DNA from: Verrucomicrobiota bacterium
Lineage (GTDB): Bacteria > Verrucomicrobiota > Kiritimatiellia > SS1-B-03-39 > UBA6053
NCBI GenBank assembly: GCA_020831635.1
Contig: JAFIGC010000005.1
Span: 1-64,000, forward strand
Reading direction: 5' to 3'
DNA length: 64,000 nt
The number at the start of each line of letters is the position of its first letter. Position 1 is the first letter of the stretch. A program made the translations under genes and the position numbers. Below, piece by piece: positions 55,480 through 64,000 of this stretch. The notes under the pieces are model-generated. The model ran no database searches. It was given only the letters and a program-made list of their open reading frames with translations, and had not been told where the DNA came from.

Positions 55480-57099
55480 TCAAGAGGCCCTAAAGGGCGG
55501 GTCTCCGGCAAAATCCACAATCCGGATTTCAGGCTGACGCACCGGACACACCCCAACCGCTTTCCGTGTCCCCAGCCAGACATCCACGGCGGCGCGTTGG
55601 CAGGGTTCCACACCGCTGTAGGCGAGCAGCATGTTGGGGAGGTGCGGCTGATCGTAGAGTATGTAGGGCGTGCCGAAGCTGGTGCAGCGGAGGTCGGCGT
55701 GCCGTGCGGCGAATCCCCGCCAAAAAATCATCGCCTGCGGACTGTACAGCCGCGTGTGGCCCATGTGCATGTGTGGCAGGAGATAGATGTTCAGAAAAAT
55801 CGTGTCGTAGACCTTCACCGCGTCCAACATTTGATGCGATCCGGGGTTGCGAAAGTGGGTCACGTCCGTGTACCCGGCATGGCGCAGGTGTTGATCAAAA
55901 GCCTCCAGAGTCGGCGGCTGGAATTTATGACCCTCGACATCCACCGTCACCGTGAGAATGCGGGCGTCTTTGGGCGGTGCCTGTCCGATGCGCCCATTGT
56001 CTTTCTGAATGGTGACCGCTTCGCGGGCGATGGTTTCGGCCGCTTCCCGGAAGTGAAGGCTTTGCGCCTCCGTCGGCGAGGGCCCCTGTGTTTGTCGGTC
56101 GAGACGCAGCCATTCTTTCAGGGCCAGCACCCGGTCCGCCGCCTCGCGAACCCGCGCTTCGGAAAGGCGGCCCCGCCGGACCGCCTCGAGAATCAGTCCG
56201 TGGTCCTTGCCGGGTCTCGCGAACAGATAGACATCCCCGCCCGCCGCAATGAAGCGGACCACGGCTTCGTCTTCCGGCACCCGCGAGGTCAGCCCCGTCA
56301 TCGGCGCCGCGTCGGAAACAATCACCCCGTCAAACCCCAATTCTTTCCGCAACAGTTCGATCTGCAATTTCGGACACAGGGTCGCGGGCAGTCCGTTTTC
56401 GGGATGCTGAAACTCGCCCTGCCACGCCGGAAACGAAATATGCCCGGACATGATGGTGCGCACGCCCGCATCGATCACCCCGCGCCAGACTTTGCCGTAG
56501 GTGGCCATCCAGGCATCCTCCGAAAGGTTGTTCACGGTGGTGAGCAGATGCTGATCCCGCTCGTCCATGCCGTCTCCCGGAAAATGTTTGGCACAAGCGG
56601 CCATGCGGTTCTCCGCCTGAACGCCTCGGATGAACGCGCGGGCGCAACGGAGCACCGTGTCGGGATCATCCCCGTAAGTGCGGACATTACTGACACCGTT
56701 GCGGAAGTTATAGTTGATGTCCACCACCGGGGCAAAGGTCCAATGGATGCCCGCATGCCGCCCCTCCGCGGCGGTGGCCAGGCCCATGGTTTCCGTGGCG
56801 GCCTCGGCGCGAGCCGCGCCGGAGGCCATGGCCCAGGGAAAACGCGTGCTGCGGTCAGTCACCGATTTGGCCCCGCATTCGAGATCCGCGGCCACGATCA
56901 CCGGGGAGGAGGCTGCGGACTGGATGGCGACGGTGGTCTTTTGAAAGGCGTCCAGGGTAATGCTGTTCAGAAAAGCGCAACCATAGTGCTCGCGTTCCTG
57001 GAGCCGTTTCACGGCATCAAGATCATCGCGTCCGTGTAGCGGACAGAGCAGTTGGCCAATACAGGCTTCAAGAGAAAGGGAGTTGCTGATGTTTTTCAT
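55480..57099 (-). CDS. Glycoside hydrolase family 3 (NagZ-like)
   Basis: 539 residues from the ATG at 57099 (MKNISNSLSLEACIGQLLCP); the open frame back to 57198 looks non-coding. TIM-barrel motifs: VIVAADLECGAKSV near 85, IHWTFAPVVDINYN near 135, AACAKHFPGDGMDERDQH near 190 and FDGVIVSDAAPMTGL near 265 with the putative nucleophile Asp. The KHFPG(D)G..(D)..H spacing resembles beta-N-acetylhexosaminidases. A C-terminal GH3_C-like domain (about 400-539) is present, so it is longer than NagZ of enterobacteria. No signal peptide is evident. Confidence 0.88.
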   Translation of the reverse strand: MKNISNSLSLEACIGQLLCPLHGRDDLDAVKRLQEREHYGCAFLNSITLDAFQKTTVAIQSAASSPVIVAADLECGAKSVTDRSTRFPWAMASGAARAEAATETMGLATAAEGRHAGIHWTFAPVVDINYNFRNGVSNVRTYGDDPDTVLRCARAFIRGVQAENRMAACAKHFPGDGMDERDQHLLTTVNNLSEDAWMATYGKVWRGVIDAGVRTIMSGHISFPAWQGEFQHPENGLPATLCPKLQIELLRKELGFDGVIVSDAAPMTGLTSRVPEDEAVVRFIAAGGDVYLFARPGKDHGLILEAVRRGRLSEARVREAADRVLALKEWLRLDRQTQGPSPTEAQSLHFREAAETIAREAVTIQKDNGRIGQAPPKDARILTVTVDVEGHKFQPPTLEAFDQHLRHAGYTDVTHFRNPGSHQMLDAVKVYDTIFLNIYLLPHMHMGHTRLYSPQAMIFWRGFAARHADLRCTSFGTPYILYDQPHLPNMLLAYSGVEPCQRAAVDVWLGTRKAVGVCPVRQPEIRIVDFAGDPPFRAS

Positions 57100-57163
57100 A
57101 AAAGTGGAATTGATTCTATGCCATTTGCCTTGCAGAAAAAACACCTGACGACAAGCCAAGACC

Positions 57164-57179
57164 CGTTTATCTGTAAACG
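57164..57179. promoter_or_regulatory. Inverted repeat between GH3 and histidine kinase genes
   Basis: CGTTTA-TCTG-TAAACG, 65 bases upstream of the GH3 start. Possible operator for a sugar regulator; no direct evidence. Confidence 0.35.
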
Positions 57180-57282
57180 CGCGCATCCCGCGGGACATTC
57201 ACCCATTCGAAGATGCGCCCCGTCCTTCCGATTCCGTGATTTTCGGATTGCGGAAAGTGATAAAATCTAGGATACTCCATCG

Positions 57283-60200
57283 ATGCACCCCAGGTCAAAC
57301 GATAGTGATCCGACAAATGCCTTGAACGGGATCAAAACGTTCATCCTACTGTGTTTATTTTTCGTCTTAATGATTGCGGGATGGAGTTGGTCTCGCGAGG
57401 CCGTGAAATTGGTCAATCAGCGACACCAAAAACAAGCCACCCAACGCATACACCACTTGTTTCTGGCCGTGGAGCCCACGCCGACGTCCCTTTCCTCGCT
57501 TTCTCATTCAACCTCCGACCCCACGGAACGGGCCGGACCATGGCTGCAACGAATGGACCTCATCAACCAGGCAAATATTTTGCAGGGAGAACTGAGCCTT
57601 TGGTTCGGGGATGAACGGGGAGAATGGCGGCAATATGGAGAAAACGCCACGCCGCCGGCCACGCCCCGTCTCACTCGCTTTTTTCAAGAAACCTTGGACG
57701 GCGGACGCGTGCAAGTTCTGCCACCGGACAAGGCCGATGCGTTCTCCCTGCCAGTCGTGGCCTATCCATTCAACTTTGCGCCCAATTCCGCACCCAGCGC
57801 CATGGACATGGAAGCCTTGTTGGTCTTCTACGACACCTCGGGAATCTGGCAAAGAGAACAATCCAAGGTCTTGCAACCCATCCGATTCACAACCCTGTGC
57901 CTGTGCCTTCTCGTTTTCGCAGGCTGGCTCCTCTTGGTTCATCTGCCCACCCAACACCCCGGCATTCGCTCCTACAAACGCGGCATCGAAGATATATTCA
58001 CCTTTTTGTTTTGCGCCTTTCTGACCCTCTTCATCGTCTTGACGACCCGAAAACATGAAACGCATCGACATATGGATCGCTTCCAGGAACTTGCCTCCAC
58101 CGCGCTCTCGGACATCCACCACGCCCTGGAGACGTTTCGAAACACGGAATGGGTCGCGATCACGACCTTCATTCGAAATCAACAACCGTTGCAAGCGTCC
58201 GGCTTTCAAGCGCACATGCGAAATTTTGCTTCCCCACACATGGTCACCACCTGGTCATGGCACGCCAACGACGGAGATACGGAGGCCCCCCTCCTGTTTA
58301 CAAACGATCCCCCCTTGGATGTCGATCGACGGGGAATGAATCCGATGACCGATCCGGCACATGCCCGGGCCATGCACTCAACCCTCCGGAATGGCGATCC
58401 CGCAATGGCCATGTCTCTTCTGCGCCCAGAGGGAAACTCTGAAGAGGGATTTACCCTCTACCAAGCCTTGTCCCCCGCTGGGGAGAACGATCCAACCGGC
58501 TTTTTGGCCGCAGAGATTTCCTCCCGGCTTTTGGCGCATCAAATGACGACCCGGTTTCCAAAACTTCGCGGCACGTTGAAATGGACATTTGTTGACGGCG
58601 AGGCTTTTACTTCCAGTGACGATCTCAATCGGGTGAACCCGCACCGGGGCGCAACCCAACCCTACGCAGGGGTGATGCCCGTGTTTTCATTCGACCGCCT
58701 CCTGTTCGTGAACATGCAACCCGGCGAAGCGTACCCGCAAAGTCCCAACCATATCCTCAGCAACACTCTTTTGGGGCTGGGCATTTTGATTGTCGGGTTT
58801 TTCTGCTCGGTGGTAGACCGCAAATCCTTTCACGCCAACCAGTTGGAAATACGCGTGACCGAACGCACCCGCGAATTGGCCCAAACCACGGAAGCCTACA
58901 AATCTTTGAGTGAAAATCTTCCCGTCGGGGTCGCCTTGGTCACGCCCAACATGCGTGTCCTCAGTGCCAACCCCAAAATGCTGGAATGGTTTCCCGAATT
59001 TGAAGGGGATGAACCCGGCATTTGGCCACCCTCCATGCGCCCCCCGCCAAATGAATCCGGCGGCAATCACGAAATGGATGCCGAAGTCGAAACCGGGACC
59101 GGCTCCAAAATCTTGCGAATTCACAGTCGGCATGTACGCGATTTTCCCGGGAAGCCCGGTCTCTTTCTGAAAATGGCCCAGGATGTCACCGAAGCCGAAA
59201 CCGCCGCCGCCCAAACGTCCACCCACCTTCGGTTTTTGCACCTGCTCACCGAAATATCGGCAGACCTCGCCAACCTGCCCGACGAGGATTGGCATGGGGG
59301 CATCAACCGAATTCTGAAACGCCTGGGCTCGTTTTTCGCCGTGGACCGGTGTTGCTTGCTTCGAATCGATCCCGAGCTGCGCCACCTCACCAATACTCAC
59401 GAGTGGTGTGCCGAAAACATCAGTTCACATCTTCATTCCCTGCAACAAATCCCCGAATCCGAACTCCCTTGGTTTTTCAGCCAAATGGATGCGCGAAAAA
59501 CCGTGCATATCCCTTCCACGGACAACCTGCCCGTGGAAGCCCTTTTGGATCGGGCCGAATTGGAACGGGAGGAGATTCAATCCCTTCTCTATTTGCCCTT
59601 GGTGGACGATCATCACCGCATTGCCGGAAGTCTGGGATTCGACTCCGTCCGCGACACCCGTCAATGGTCCAATGAGGAAATCCACATGTTGCGCATCCTC
59701 GCGGACGTGGTTGCGGGCTCCATCAATCGCAAGAACCATCTTGAAGAATTGGCCCGCAGCGAGGCCAAATACAGGGTCTTGGTTCAAAACGCCTTGATCG
59801 GCGTGGTTTCCTTGGAAATCATTCATCAGGAAGAAAATGACCCGGTGGATTTCCGGTTCATCAGCGTCAATCCCGCCTTCGAGCGAATGGTCAAACAGTC
59901 GGCCTCCGCTTTGCATGGCAACCTCGCCTCGCGTTTTCTCCCTGAATTTCTCGCGCCATCCCTGCTCGCCGCATTGCGCAAGGTCATGCAAACGGGTATC
60001 CCGCAAAGCCTGGAATTCAGCCCCGCCCACGGCCAGCGCCATTACCTCCTCGAAGCTTACGCCCTGGAAGAGAAAAGAATCGCACTGATTTTTCAAGACA
60101 TCACCCGCCGCAAAAAAGCCGAGGCGGAGCGCCTGGCCCTCAAAGATCAACTCCTCCAGGCCCGGAAAATGGAATCCGTGGGACGTCTGGCGGGAGGGGT

Positions 60201-61293
60201 GGCCCACGACTACAACAATACCCTGCAGGTGATCCTCGGGAACGCGGAACTGATGCTTGAATCCAAAATTCTTGACGATGAGATGCGATTATACACCCGG
60301 GAAATCCTCGATTCGGCCCAAAGATCCGCCAAACTCACCCGTCAATTGCTCGGATTTGCCCGCAAACAAACCATTGCCCCGAAAATCCTGGACCTGAACC
60401 AAACCATCAGAGACATGCTCTCCATTTTGACGAGACTTTTGGGGCGAGACATCCGCTTGGACTGGCAACCCGGATCGGATATTTGGCCCGTGTTCATTGA
60501 CCCGGGACAGCTCGATCAGGTGATCATGAACCTCTGTGTCAACGCCCGCGATGCGGTGGGGCAAAACGGGGAAATCATCCTGCGTACCGAGAACGTTCAT
60601 TTGGACCCCGCCAAGCACACCCTCCCCCCCGAAACCTCCCCCGGTGACTATGTTCGGTTGGATGTCTCCGACAATGGCCACGGCATACCGCCCGAACTTC
60701 TGGAGGTGATCTTCGAGCCCTTTGTCACCACCAAACCGGTTGGGCAAGGCACCGGGCTTGGTTTGGCCACCGTCTATGGCATCCTCCGACAAAACCAAGG
60801 CTTTGCCGAAGTCAACTCCGAATCGGGCAAAGGAACGGTGTTTCATCTGTATTTTCCCGCCCACAAACAAATGCTGGACATGGTCAAGCCGCAGTCCAAT
60901 CTTCGCCCCGCCCACATTCAGGGGCAAGGGGAAACCATTTTGATGGTGGAAGATGAAAAAATGATTCTGACGCTCACGACCACATTGCTGCAAAAATTAA
61001 ACTACGAGGTTTTATCCACCGAAAAGGTTGAAGAAGCCATCGAACTGGCCCGCACGCATCGGGACAAAATCTCAGTCTTGCTCACGGACTTGGTCATGCC
61101 GGTCATGACCGGCGACCTGGTGGCGAAAGAGATCCGACAAATCATCCCGGAAATTAAAATCCTCTACATGTCCGGTCATTCCCCCGACACCATCCGCGTG
61201 AAAGAGATTCTGAATCACGGAGAACAATTTTTACAGAAACCGTTCTCTTTCGAACAACTTGCCACGAAAATACACGAAGTTCTGAAATCCTAA
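57283..61293 (+). CDS. Hybrid histidine kinase (CHASE-like, PAS, GAF, PAS, HisKA, HATPase, REC)
   Basis: 1336 residues. Membrane helices at about 18-38, 203-223, 238-257 and 493-515; the region 256-480 looks like a periplasmic CHASE-type sensor ([33 protein letters not shown]). Then a PAS domain (about 545-640), a GAF domain (about 655-815), a second PAS (about 825-950), and HisKA with [20 protein letters not shown], phosphorylated His975. HATPase motifs are [31 protein letters not shown] and [13 protein letters not shown]. The C-terminal receiver (about 1215-1336) has MVEDEKM, phospho-acceptor Asp1269 in [13 protein letters not shown], and LQKPFS. No output regulator is adjacent. Ligand unknown. 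Confidence 0.93.
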   Translation: MHPRSNDSDPTNALNGIKTFILLCLFFVLMIAGWSWSREAVKLVNQRHQKQATQRIHHLFLAVEPTPTSLSSLSHSTSDPTERAGPWLQRMDLINQANILQGELSLWFGDERGEWRQYGENATPPATPRLTRFFQETLDGGRVQVLPPDKADAFSLPVVAYPFNFAPNSAPSAMDMEALLVFYDTSGIWQREQSKVLQPIRFTTLCLCLLVFAGWLLLVHLPTQHPGIRSYKRGIEDIFTFLFCAFLTLFIVLTTRKHETHRHMDRFQELASTALSDIHHALETFRNTEWVAITTFIRNQQPLQASGFQAHMRNFASPHMVTTWSWHANDGDTEAPLLFTNDPPLDVDRRGMNPMTDPAHARAMHSTLRNGDPAMAMSLLRPEGNSEEGFTLYQALSPAGENDPTGFLAAEISSRLLAHQMTTRFPKLRGTLKWTFVDGEAFTSSDDLNRVNPHRGATQPYAGVMPVFSFDRLLFVNMQPGEAYPQSPNHILSNTLLGLGILIVGFFCSVVDRKSFHANQLEIRVTERTRELAQTTEAYKSLSENLPVGVALVTPNMRVLSANPKMLEWFPEFEGDEPGIWPPSMRPPPNESGGNHEMDAEVETGTGSKILRIHSRHVRDFPGKPGLFLKMAQDVTEAETAAAQTSTHLRFLHLLTEISADLANLPDEDWHGGINRILKRLGSFFAVDRCCLLRIDPELRHLTNTHEWCAENISSHLHSLQQIPESELPWFFSQMDARKTVHIPSTDNLPVEALLDRAELEREEIQSLLYLPLVDDHHRIAGSLGFDSVRDTRQWSNEEIHMLRILADVVAGSINRKNHLEELARSEAKYRVLVQNALIGVVSLEIIHQEENDPVDFRFISVNPAFERMVKQSASALHGNLASRFLPEFLAPSLLAALRKVMQTGIPQSLEFSPAHGQRHYLLEAYALEEKRIALIFQDITRRKKAEAERLALKDQLLQARKMESVGRLAGGVAHDYNNTLQVILGNAELMLESKILDDEMRLYTREILDSAQRSAKLTRQLLGFARKQTIAPKILDLNQTIRDMLSILTRLLGRDIRLDWQPGSDIWPVFIDPGQLDQVIMNLCVNARDAVGQNGEIILRTENVHLDPAKHTLPPETSPGDYVRLDVSDNGHGIPPELLEVIFEPFVTTKPVGQGTGLGLATVYGILRQNQGFAEVNSESGKGTVFHLYFPAHKQMLDMVKPQSNLRPAHIQGQGETILMVEDEKMILTLTTTLLQKLNYEVLSTEKVEEAIELARTHRDKISVLLTDLVMPVMTGDLVAKEIRQIIPEIKILYMSGHSPDTIRVKEILNHGEQFLQKPFSFEQLATKIHEVLKS

Positions 61294-61350
61294 GGCAAAT
61301 GTCATCCGCGACCAAACAGGTTAAAAGGACTGTAACCAAAACGGTTTGGA

Positions 61351-61485
61351 CCACGGATAGCCATGCCGGACCACGTATGTAAAATAGGAAAAAACGATAT
61401 TTCGGAGTCACACCGAGGAGAATAGAACAAAGAACCGATAAATTGACTCTTGCTTCCATCCGTGGTTCGGCAAGGCTATCCGTGG
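61351..61485. repeat. Long imperfect inverted repeat after the histidine kinase gene
   Basis: The 25 bases at 61351-61375 (CCACGGATAGCCATGCC...) match the complement of 61461-61485 at 23 positions, enclosing 85 bases. It lies in the 384-base gap 61294-61677, which has no supportable gene. Near 61600 there is a CTCTGCGCTCTCTGCGTACTC run, another short repeat type. Confidence 0.75.
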
Positions 61486-61677
61486 GACTCTCCCCCCCAA
61501 AAAAATCCTACATCCTTATCGGTTGATCTGCTTCATCCATCATACACGTTTTTCTGTATCATCTTCCTTCTGAAGACTCTCCAACCCCACCACCATTGCC
61601 CTCTGCGCTCTCTGCGTACTCCTGTTTAAAAATTCGGTGGATTGGCGTGGAGGACTGACAGGGTACCGGCAGGAAAA

Positions 61678-62148
61678 TTAATTTCCCGGAAACAGCGGCA
61701 AGGTGGGGCGCGCCGGAAGGCTTTTCACCGGTTGCATGCTCATTTGCACCACGAGAAACAAGCCCAACAAGAAAGCCATCCCGGCCGTCATGATGAAGAG
61801 GCTTTTGGCGTAATGGATTTTCCAGAGCCATTGCAAAATGGGGACGGCGAAAATCACCGTGGTAAACACAAAGGAAAAAAACCATAGCCCGGCCGGCGTA
61901 AATTCATTTGCCAAATCGGCAAAATGCTCCCAAATTCCCGCCGCCAACAAAAATGAAGTCAAGGTCCCAAATACCAAGGCGAAAATCACGGAAGTGATCG
62001 GGGTGCGCTTCACTTGGAAAAAAGCCCCCACAAAGCAAACGCTCCATGCCGCGGCCAATGCAAGCACAACCAAAATCACCGACAATGAACCCGTGGTCAG
62101 GCTCGAGCCGCTAAACAGGCTATCTAGATATGAGGTGCGTTCATTCAT
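61678..62148 (-). CDS. Four-helix membrane protein of unknown function
   Basis: 156 residues. Hydrophobic segments at about 21-45 (LSVILVVLALAAAWSVCFVG), 52-72 (SVIFALVFGTLTSFLLAAGI), 86-108 (AGLWFFSFVFTTVIFAVPIL) and 115-135 (KSLFIMTAGMAFLLGLFLVV). The C-terminus is Pro-rich (PARPTLPLFPGN). No family recognised. Isolated between the kinase gene and a minus-strand pair. The 213 bases upstream (62149-62361) show only a short ATATG/CATAT inverted repeat near 62275. Confidence 0.7.
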   Translation of the reverse strand: MNERTSYLDSLFSGSSLTTGSLSVILVVLALAAAWSVCFVGAFFQVKRTPITSVIFALVFGTLTSFLLAAGIWEHFADLANEFTPAGLWFFSFVFTTVIFAVPILQWLWKIHYAKSLFIMTAGMAFLLGLFLVVQMSMQPVKSLPARPTLPLFPGN

Positions 62149-62361
62149 GGGTGTGTCTTTCTTTACAATGATACATATAAAAGCATATGCCGGGCCAAAA
62201 CTTCATTCCAAACGGAAAAACAAGAGTTACACTGGATGATTCACCTAATTTAATCAAACGCCCCGAGGGACTGAAATATGGAAAAATGACATATTGGACT
62301 CGTTAATGCAAAAATGAGAAACTTCAAGCACGAATGACGTGGAAACCGAAAAAGATCCAAA

Positions 62362-63768
62362 TCATTGCATTCGAAGAACCCATTCACCGTCCTCGGTGGA
62401 ACGGATCTGAAAGGAAAGCCGGGTCAATCGACCCAAGAGGGACAACCATTTCGCCTGTGTCGAAGTCCCGGAAGAGGCGGCTTCCGCGCGCATTCGCGAG
62501 GAATACGGCAGTCCGGCCCCATGAAAGTCGGCAATCACATGTTCCGCCTCCAACCATCGAACGTCCCGCAATTCGAAGTCGGCTTCCGGACGACCCAAAC
62601 GATCCAACAGGCGGTGGGTCACATTTGACGCCGGGGAAAAGATCAAATACTCCCCGTGCAAGAGGGCAATCGGGGGATGGTTGCCGTTGAATCCCGGCCC
62701 CGCGTCGGGTGCCTCCGGCAAATACCGCCAGCCCCGATCGACGATTTCGCGGGTCCAGTCGGTTTGCGTATGCATCCTCAATCGATCCAAAATGGCCTCC
62801 GAGATCCATTCGGCGTGTTCGGAGTCCTGTACCGGAAAGATCAACAGGGGCGCGGGCACGCCAAACTCGTTCACTTGCCAAAAGTATGGGGGGCCCATGA
62901 GCAGAAATAGAGAGGGCGACGGAAGCCCCCAAGCGGGAAGAGAGGGCAGTTGGGCGACGAAAATGGCGTGGGGCCCACCCAAACGGGCCGCGAAGGCCAT
63001 GTGGGCATCGGATGCGGAACCGGCCCAATGCTCGGCCCCGGGCCCTGAAAAGCGTACGGCCAATTCGGTGGGGCGCATTTCCAATTCGGCATGGACCCGA
63101 TGCGGGAACCCCGGTGTTCCCAACCACAGGAAACGGTCGGGCGTCCGCCGGGACTCCATCACCTCCTCGAACGTCTCGGAGGGCAGTGGGTTCAGGCGGG
63201 GACGAAATCCGGCCAAACGATCCAGAACTTCCCGAATCGCATGGGGGTCTTCATGCAAGCAAAGCACCAAATGCCCTTGGGCCAAGGCCAGCCAAACCGG
63301 TTGGGCATCCTCCCGTTCAAGCTTCCAAATGGTTTTGTCGAGGTGCAGTCCCTCACGCGTGAGATGGCGCGGCCCCGTCAATTCCAGGGTGAGTCGGAGG
63401 ATGGCGTGTCGCCAGCCAACCCGGCTGATGGCCACGAGGCCGGAGGTCCGGGCGGGCCCCATGGCCTGCTCCCGAATGAGCACGAGTTCGTCGGCAAAAA
63501 ACTTTTGGAGCCAGGCATGGTCGATGGATTCGTTTACCCGCTCGGCAAGATCGGAATCCGCCGCCAGAAGATTGGCCACGGTGGGGTGGGCGACCATTTC
63601 AGCGGCGCGTCGGCCCGGGGTATCGTGGACGGACACCCAAGAGGCCATGGGCGATGCGGCGTCAAGGCCGTGACCCGCGGGATTGGGGTCCTGCAACAGA
63701 AAAAACAAGCAAAGGCCGCCCAACAAGAAGAAAGGCCACCCTCTCCTTCCCCGTTCAATCCCTTTCAT
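62362..63768 (-). CDS. Membrane-anchored or secreted protein of unknown function
   Basis: 468 residues with an N-terminal signal or anchor (GWPFFLLGGLCLFFLLQD). It then shows SVHDTPGRRAAEMVAHPTVA, which resembles the start of DUF3352-like or planctomycete/verrucomicrobial extracellular proteins, though I cannot assign it with confidence. Later: VWLALAQGHLVLCLHEDPHAI, HAIFVAQLPSLPAWGLPSP and LLHGEYLIFSPASNVTHRLL. The repeating pattern of beta strands is consistent with a tandem domain. Its start overlaps the mazG stop by 14 bases, so the two are co-transcribed. Confidence 0.7.
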   Translation of the reverse strand: MKGIERGRRGWPFFLLGGLCLFFLLQDPNPAGHGLDAASPMASWVSVHDTPGRRAAEMVAHPTVANLLAADSDLAERVNESIDHAWLQKFFADELVLIREQAMGPARTSGLVAISRVGWRHAILRLTLELTGPRHLTREGLHLDKTIWKLEREDAQPVWLALAQGHLVLCLHEDPHAIREVLDRLAGFRPRLNPLPSETFEEVMESRRTPDRFLWLGTPGFPHRVHAELEMRPTELAVRFSGPGAEHWAGSASDAHMAFAARLGGPHAIFVAQLPSLPAWGLPSPSLFLLMGPPYFWQVNEFGVPAPLLIFPVQDSEHAEWISEAILDRLRMHTQTDWTREIVDRGWRYLPEAPDAGPGFNGNHPPIALLHGEYLIFSPASNVTHRLLDRLGRPEADFELRDVRWLEAEHVIADFHGAGLPYSSRMRAEAASSGTSTQAKWLSLLGRLTRLSFQIRSTEDGEWVLRMQ

Positions 63769-64000
63769 GCGTACGTTTCACCTCGTCCCAATATCCATCC
63801 AATTCTTCCAACGTATGCGCCTGCAAGGGTTTCCCGGAATCACTGGCCAGTTCCTCCACTTTTTGAAAGCGCCGCTGGAATTTCGTGCAGGCATCTTGAA
63901 GCGCCTGTTCTCCGGAAAGGCCCAAATGGCGGCCCACGTTGGCCATGACAAAGAGCAAATCGCCGTATTCTTCGGCGGCATGGGCGCGATCGCCGGAATC
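63755..64000 (-). CDS. mazG: MazG nucleoside triphosphate pyrophosphohydrolase, C-terminal part (cut by window edge)
   Basis: The frame enters from the right edge; 81 residues are visible. AAEEYGDLLFVMANVGRHLG carries the EExxD-like metal site and GDLLF motif; KFQRRFQKVEELA follows, and the end ELDGYWDEVKRTHE matches the MazG C-terminus. MazG hydrolyses (d)NTPs to monophosphates and pyrophosphate. The true start lies outside the window. Confidence 0.85.
   Translation of the reverse strand, partial: DSGDRAHAAEEYGDLLFVMANVGRHLGLSGEQALQDACTKFQRRFQKVEELASDSGKPLQAHTLEELDGYWDEVKRTHERD

Overview
The window looks like a chromosome segment of a Gram-negative, probably aquatic, Verrucomicrobiota bacterium, most likely of the Opitutae/Puniceicoccales type. 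This is inferred from gene content: four PEP-CTERM proteins, a planctomycete/verrucomicrobial-type pseudopilin, LacI and XylR-like regulators next to glycoside hydrolases, a standard F1Fo ATP synthase operon, and intergenic DNA full of short imperfect repeats. No rRNA or tRNA was recognised, so the taxonomic call is an inference. Coding density is high, GC is high overall, and many starts lack a clear Shine-Dalgarno sequence.

Layout. 0.2-5.9 kb: G3E/CobW metallochaperone, pseudopilin, a large unclassified carbohydrate-related protein, an AraC regulator. 5.9-10.4 kb: DUF5107-TPR protein and an orphan AAA ATPase of lower GC. 10.6-19.3 kb: LacI regulator divergent from a four-gene run (PEP-CTERM protein, PA14/alpha-toroid lipoprotein, DNRLRE/CBM96-like protein, 1302-residue DUF1961-glycosidase) that reads as a polysaccharide utilisation locus. 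19.6-25.3 kb: XylR-like regulator, second PEP-CTERM protein, GH29 fucosidase, GH50-like agarase. 25.4-34.5 kb: glycan synthesis and export locus with a Wzm permease, a Wzt ATPase fused to a glycosyltransferase and a sulfotransferase, a second giant sulfotransferase-GT2-GT4 fusion, a GT2 and a methyltransferase. 34.6-36.2 kb: a small secreted protein and about 1.2 kb of repeats. 36.2-44.4 kb: atpC-D-G-A-H-F-E-B plus two atpI-like genes and small flanking genes. 44.4-57.2 kb: repeats, a broken RraA gene, mannonate dehydratase-like gene, third PEP-CTERM protein, GH38 mannosidase with AraC regulator, FAD oxidoreductase with a shortened LacI gene, fourth PEP-CTERM protein with LacI, GH3. 57.3-64 kb: 1336-residue hybrid histidine kinase, two membrane or secreted unknowns, and the C-terminal part of MazG at the edge.

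How the parts fit. The sugar-related genes form several small regulons. In at least four places a PEP-CTERM gene lies beside a LacI/XylR-type regulator or a perfect operator-like palindrome, next to glycan-degrading enzymes. Two LacI loci carry operators with the same core, GCGTnACATnACGC, differing symmetrically at one base pair, and a 14-base piece of the first operator recurs in front of the pseudopilin gene 9 kb away. The export locus is the most unusual coding feature: transport ATPase, glycan binding, glycosyl transfer and sulfation are predicted on one polypeptide, translationally coupled to a second sulfotransferase-glycosyltransferase fusion. Intergenic DNA holds at least eight repeat types, some with strong hairpin potential and one pair with compensatory changes.
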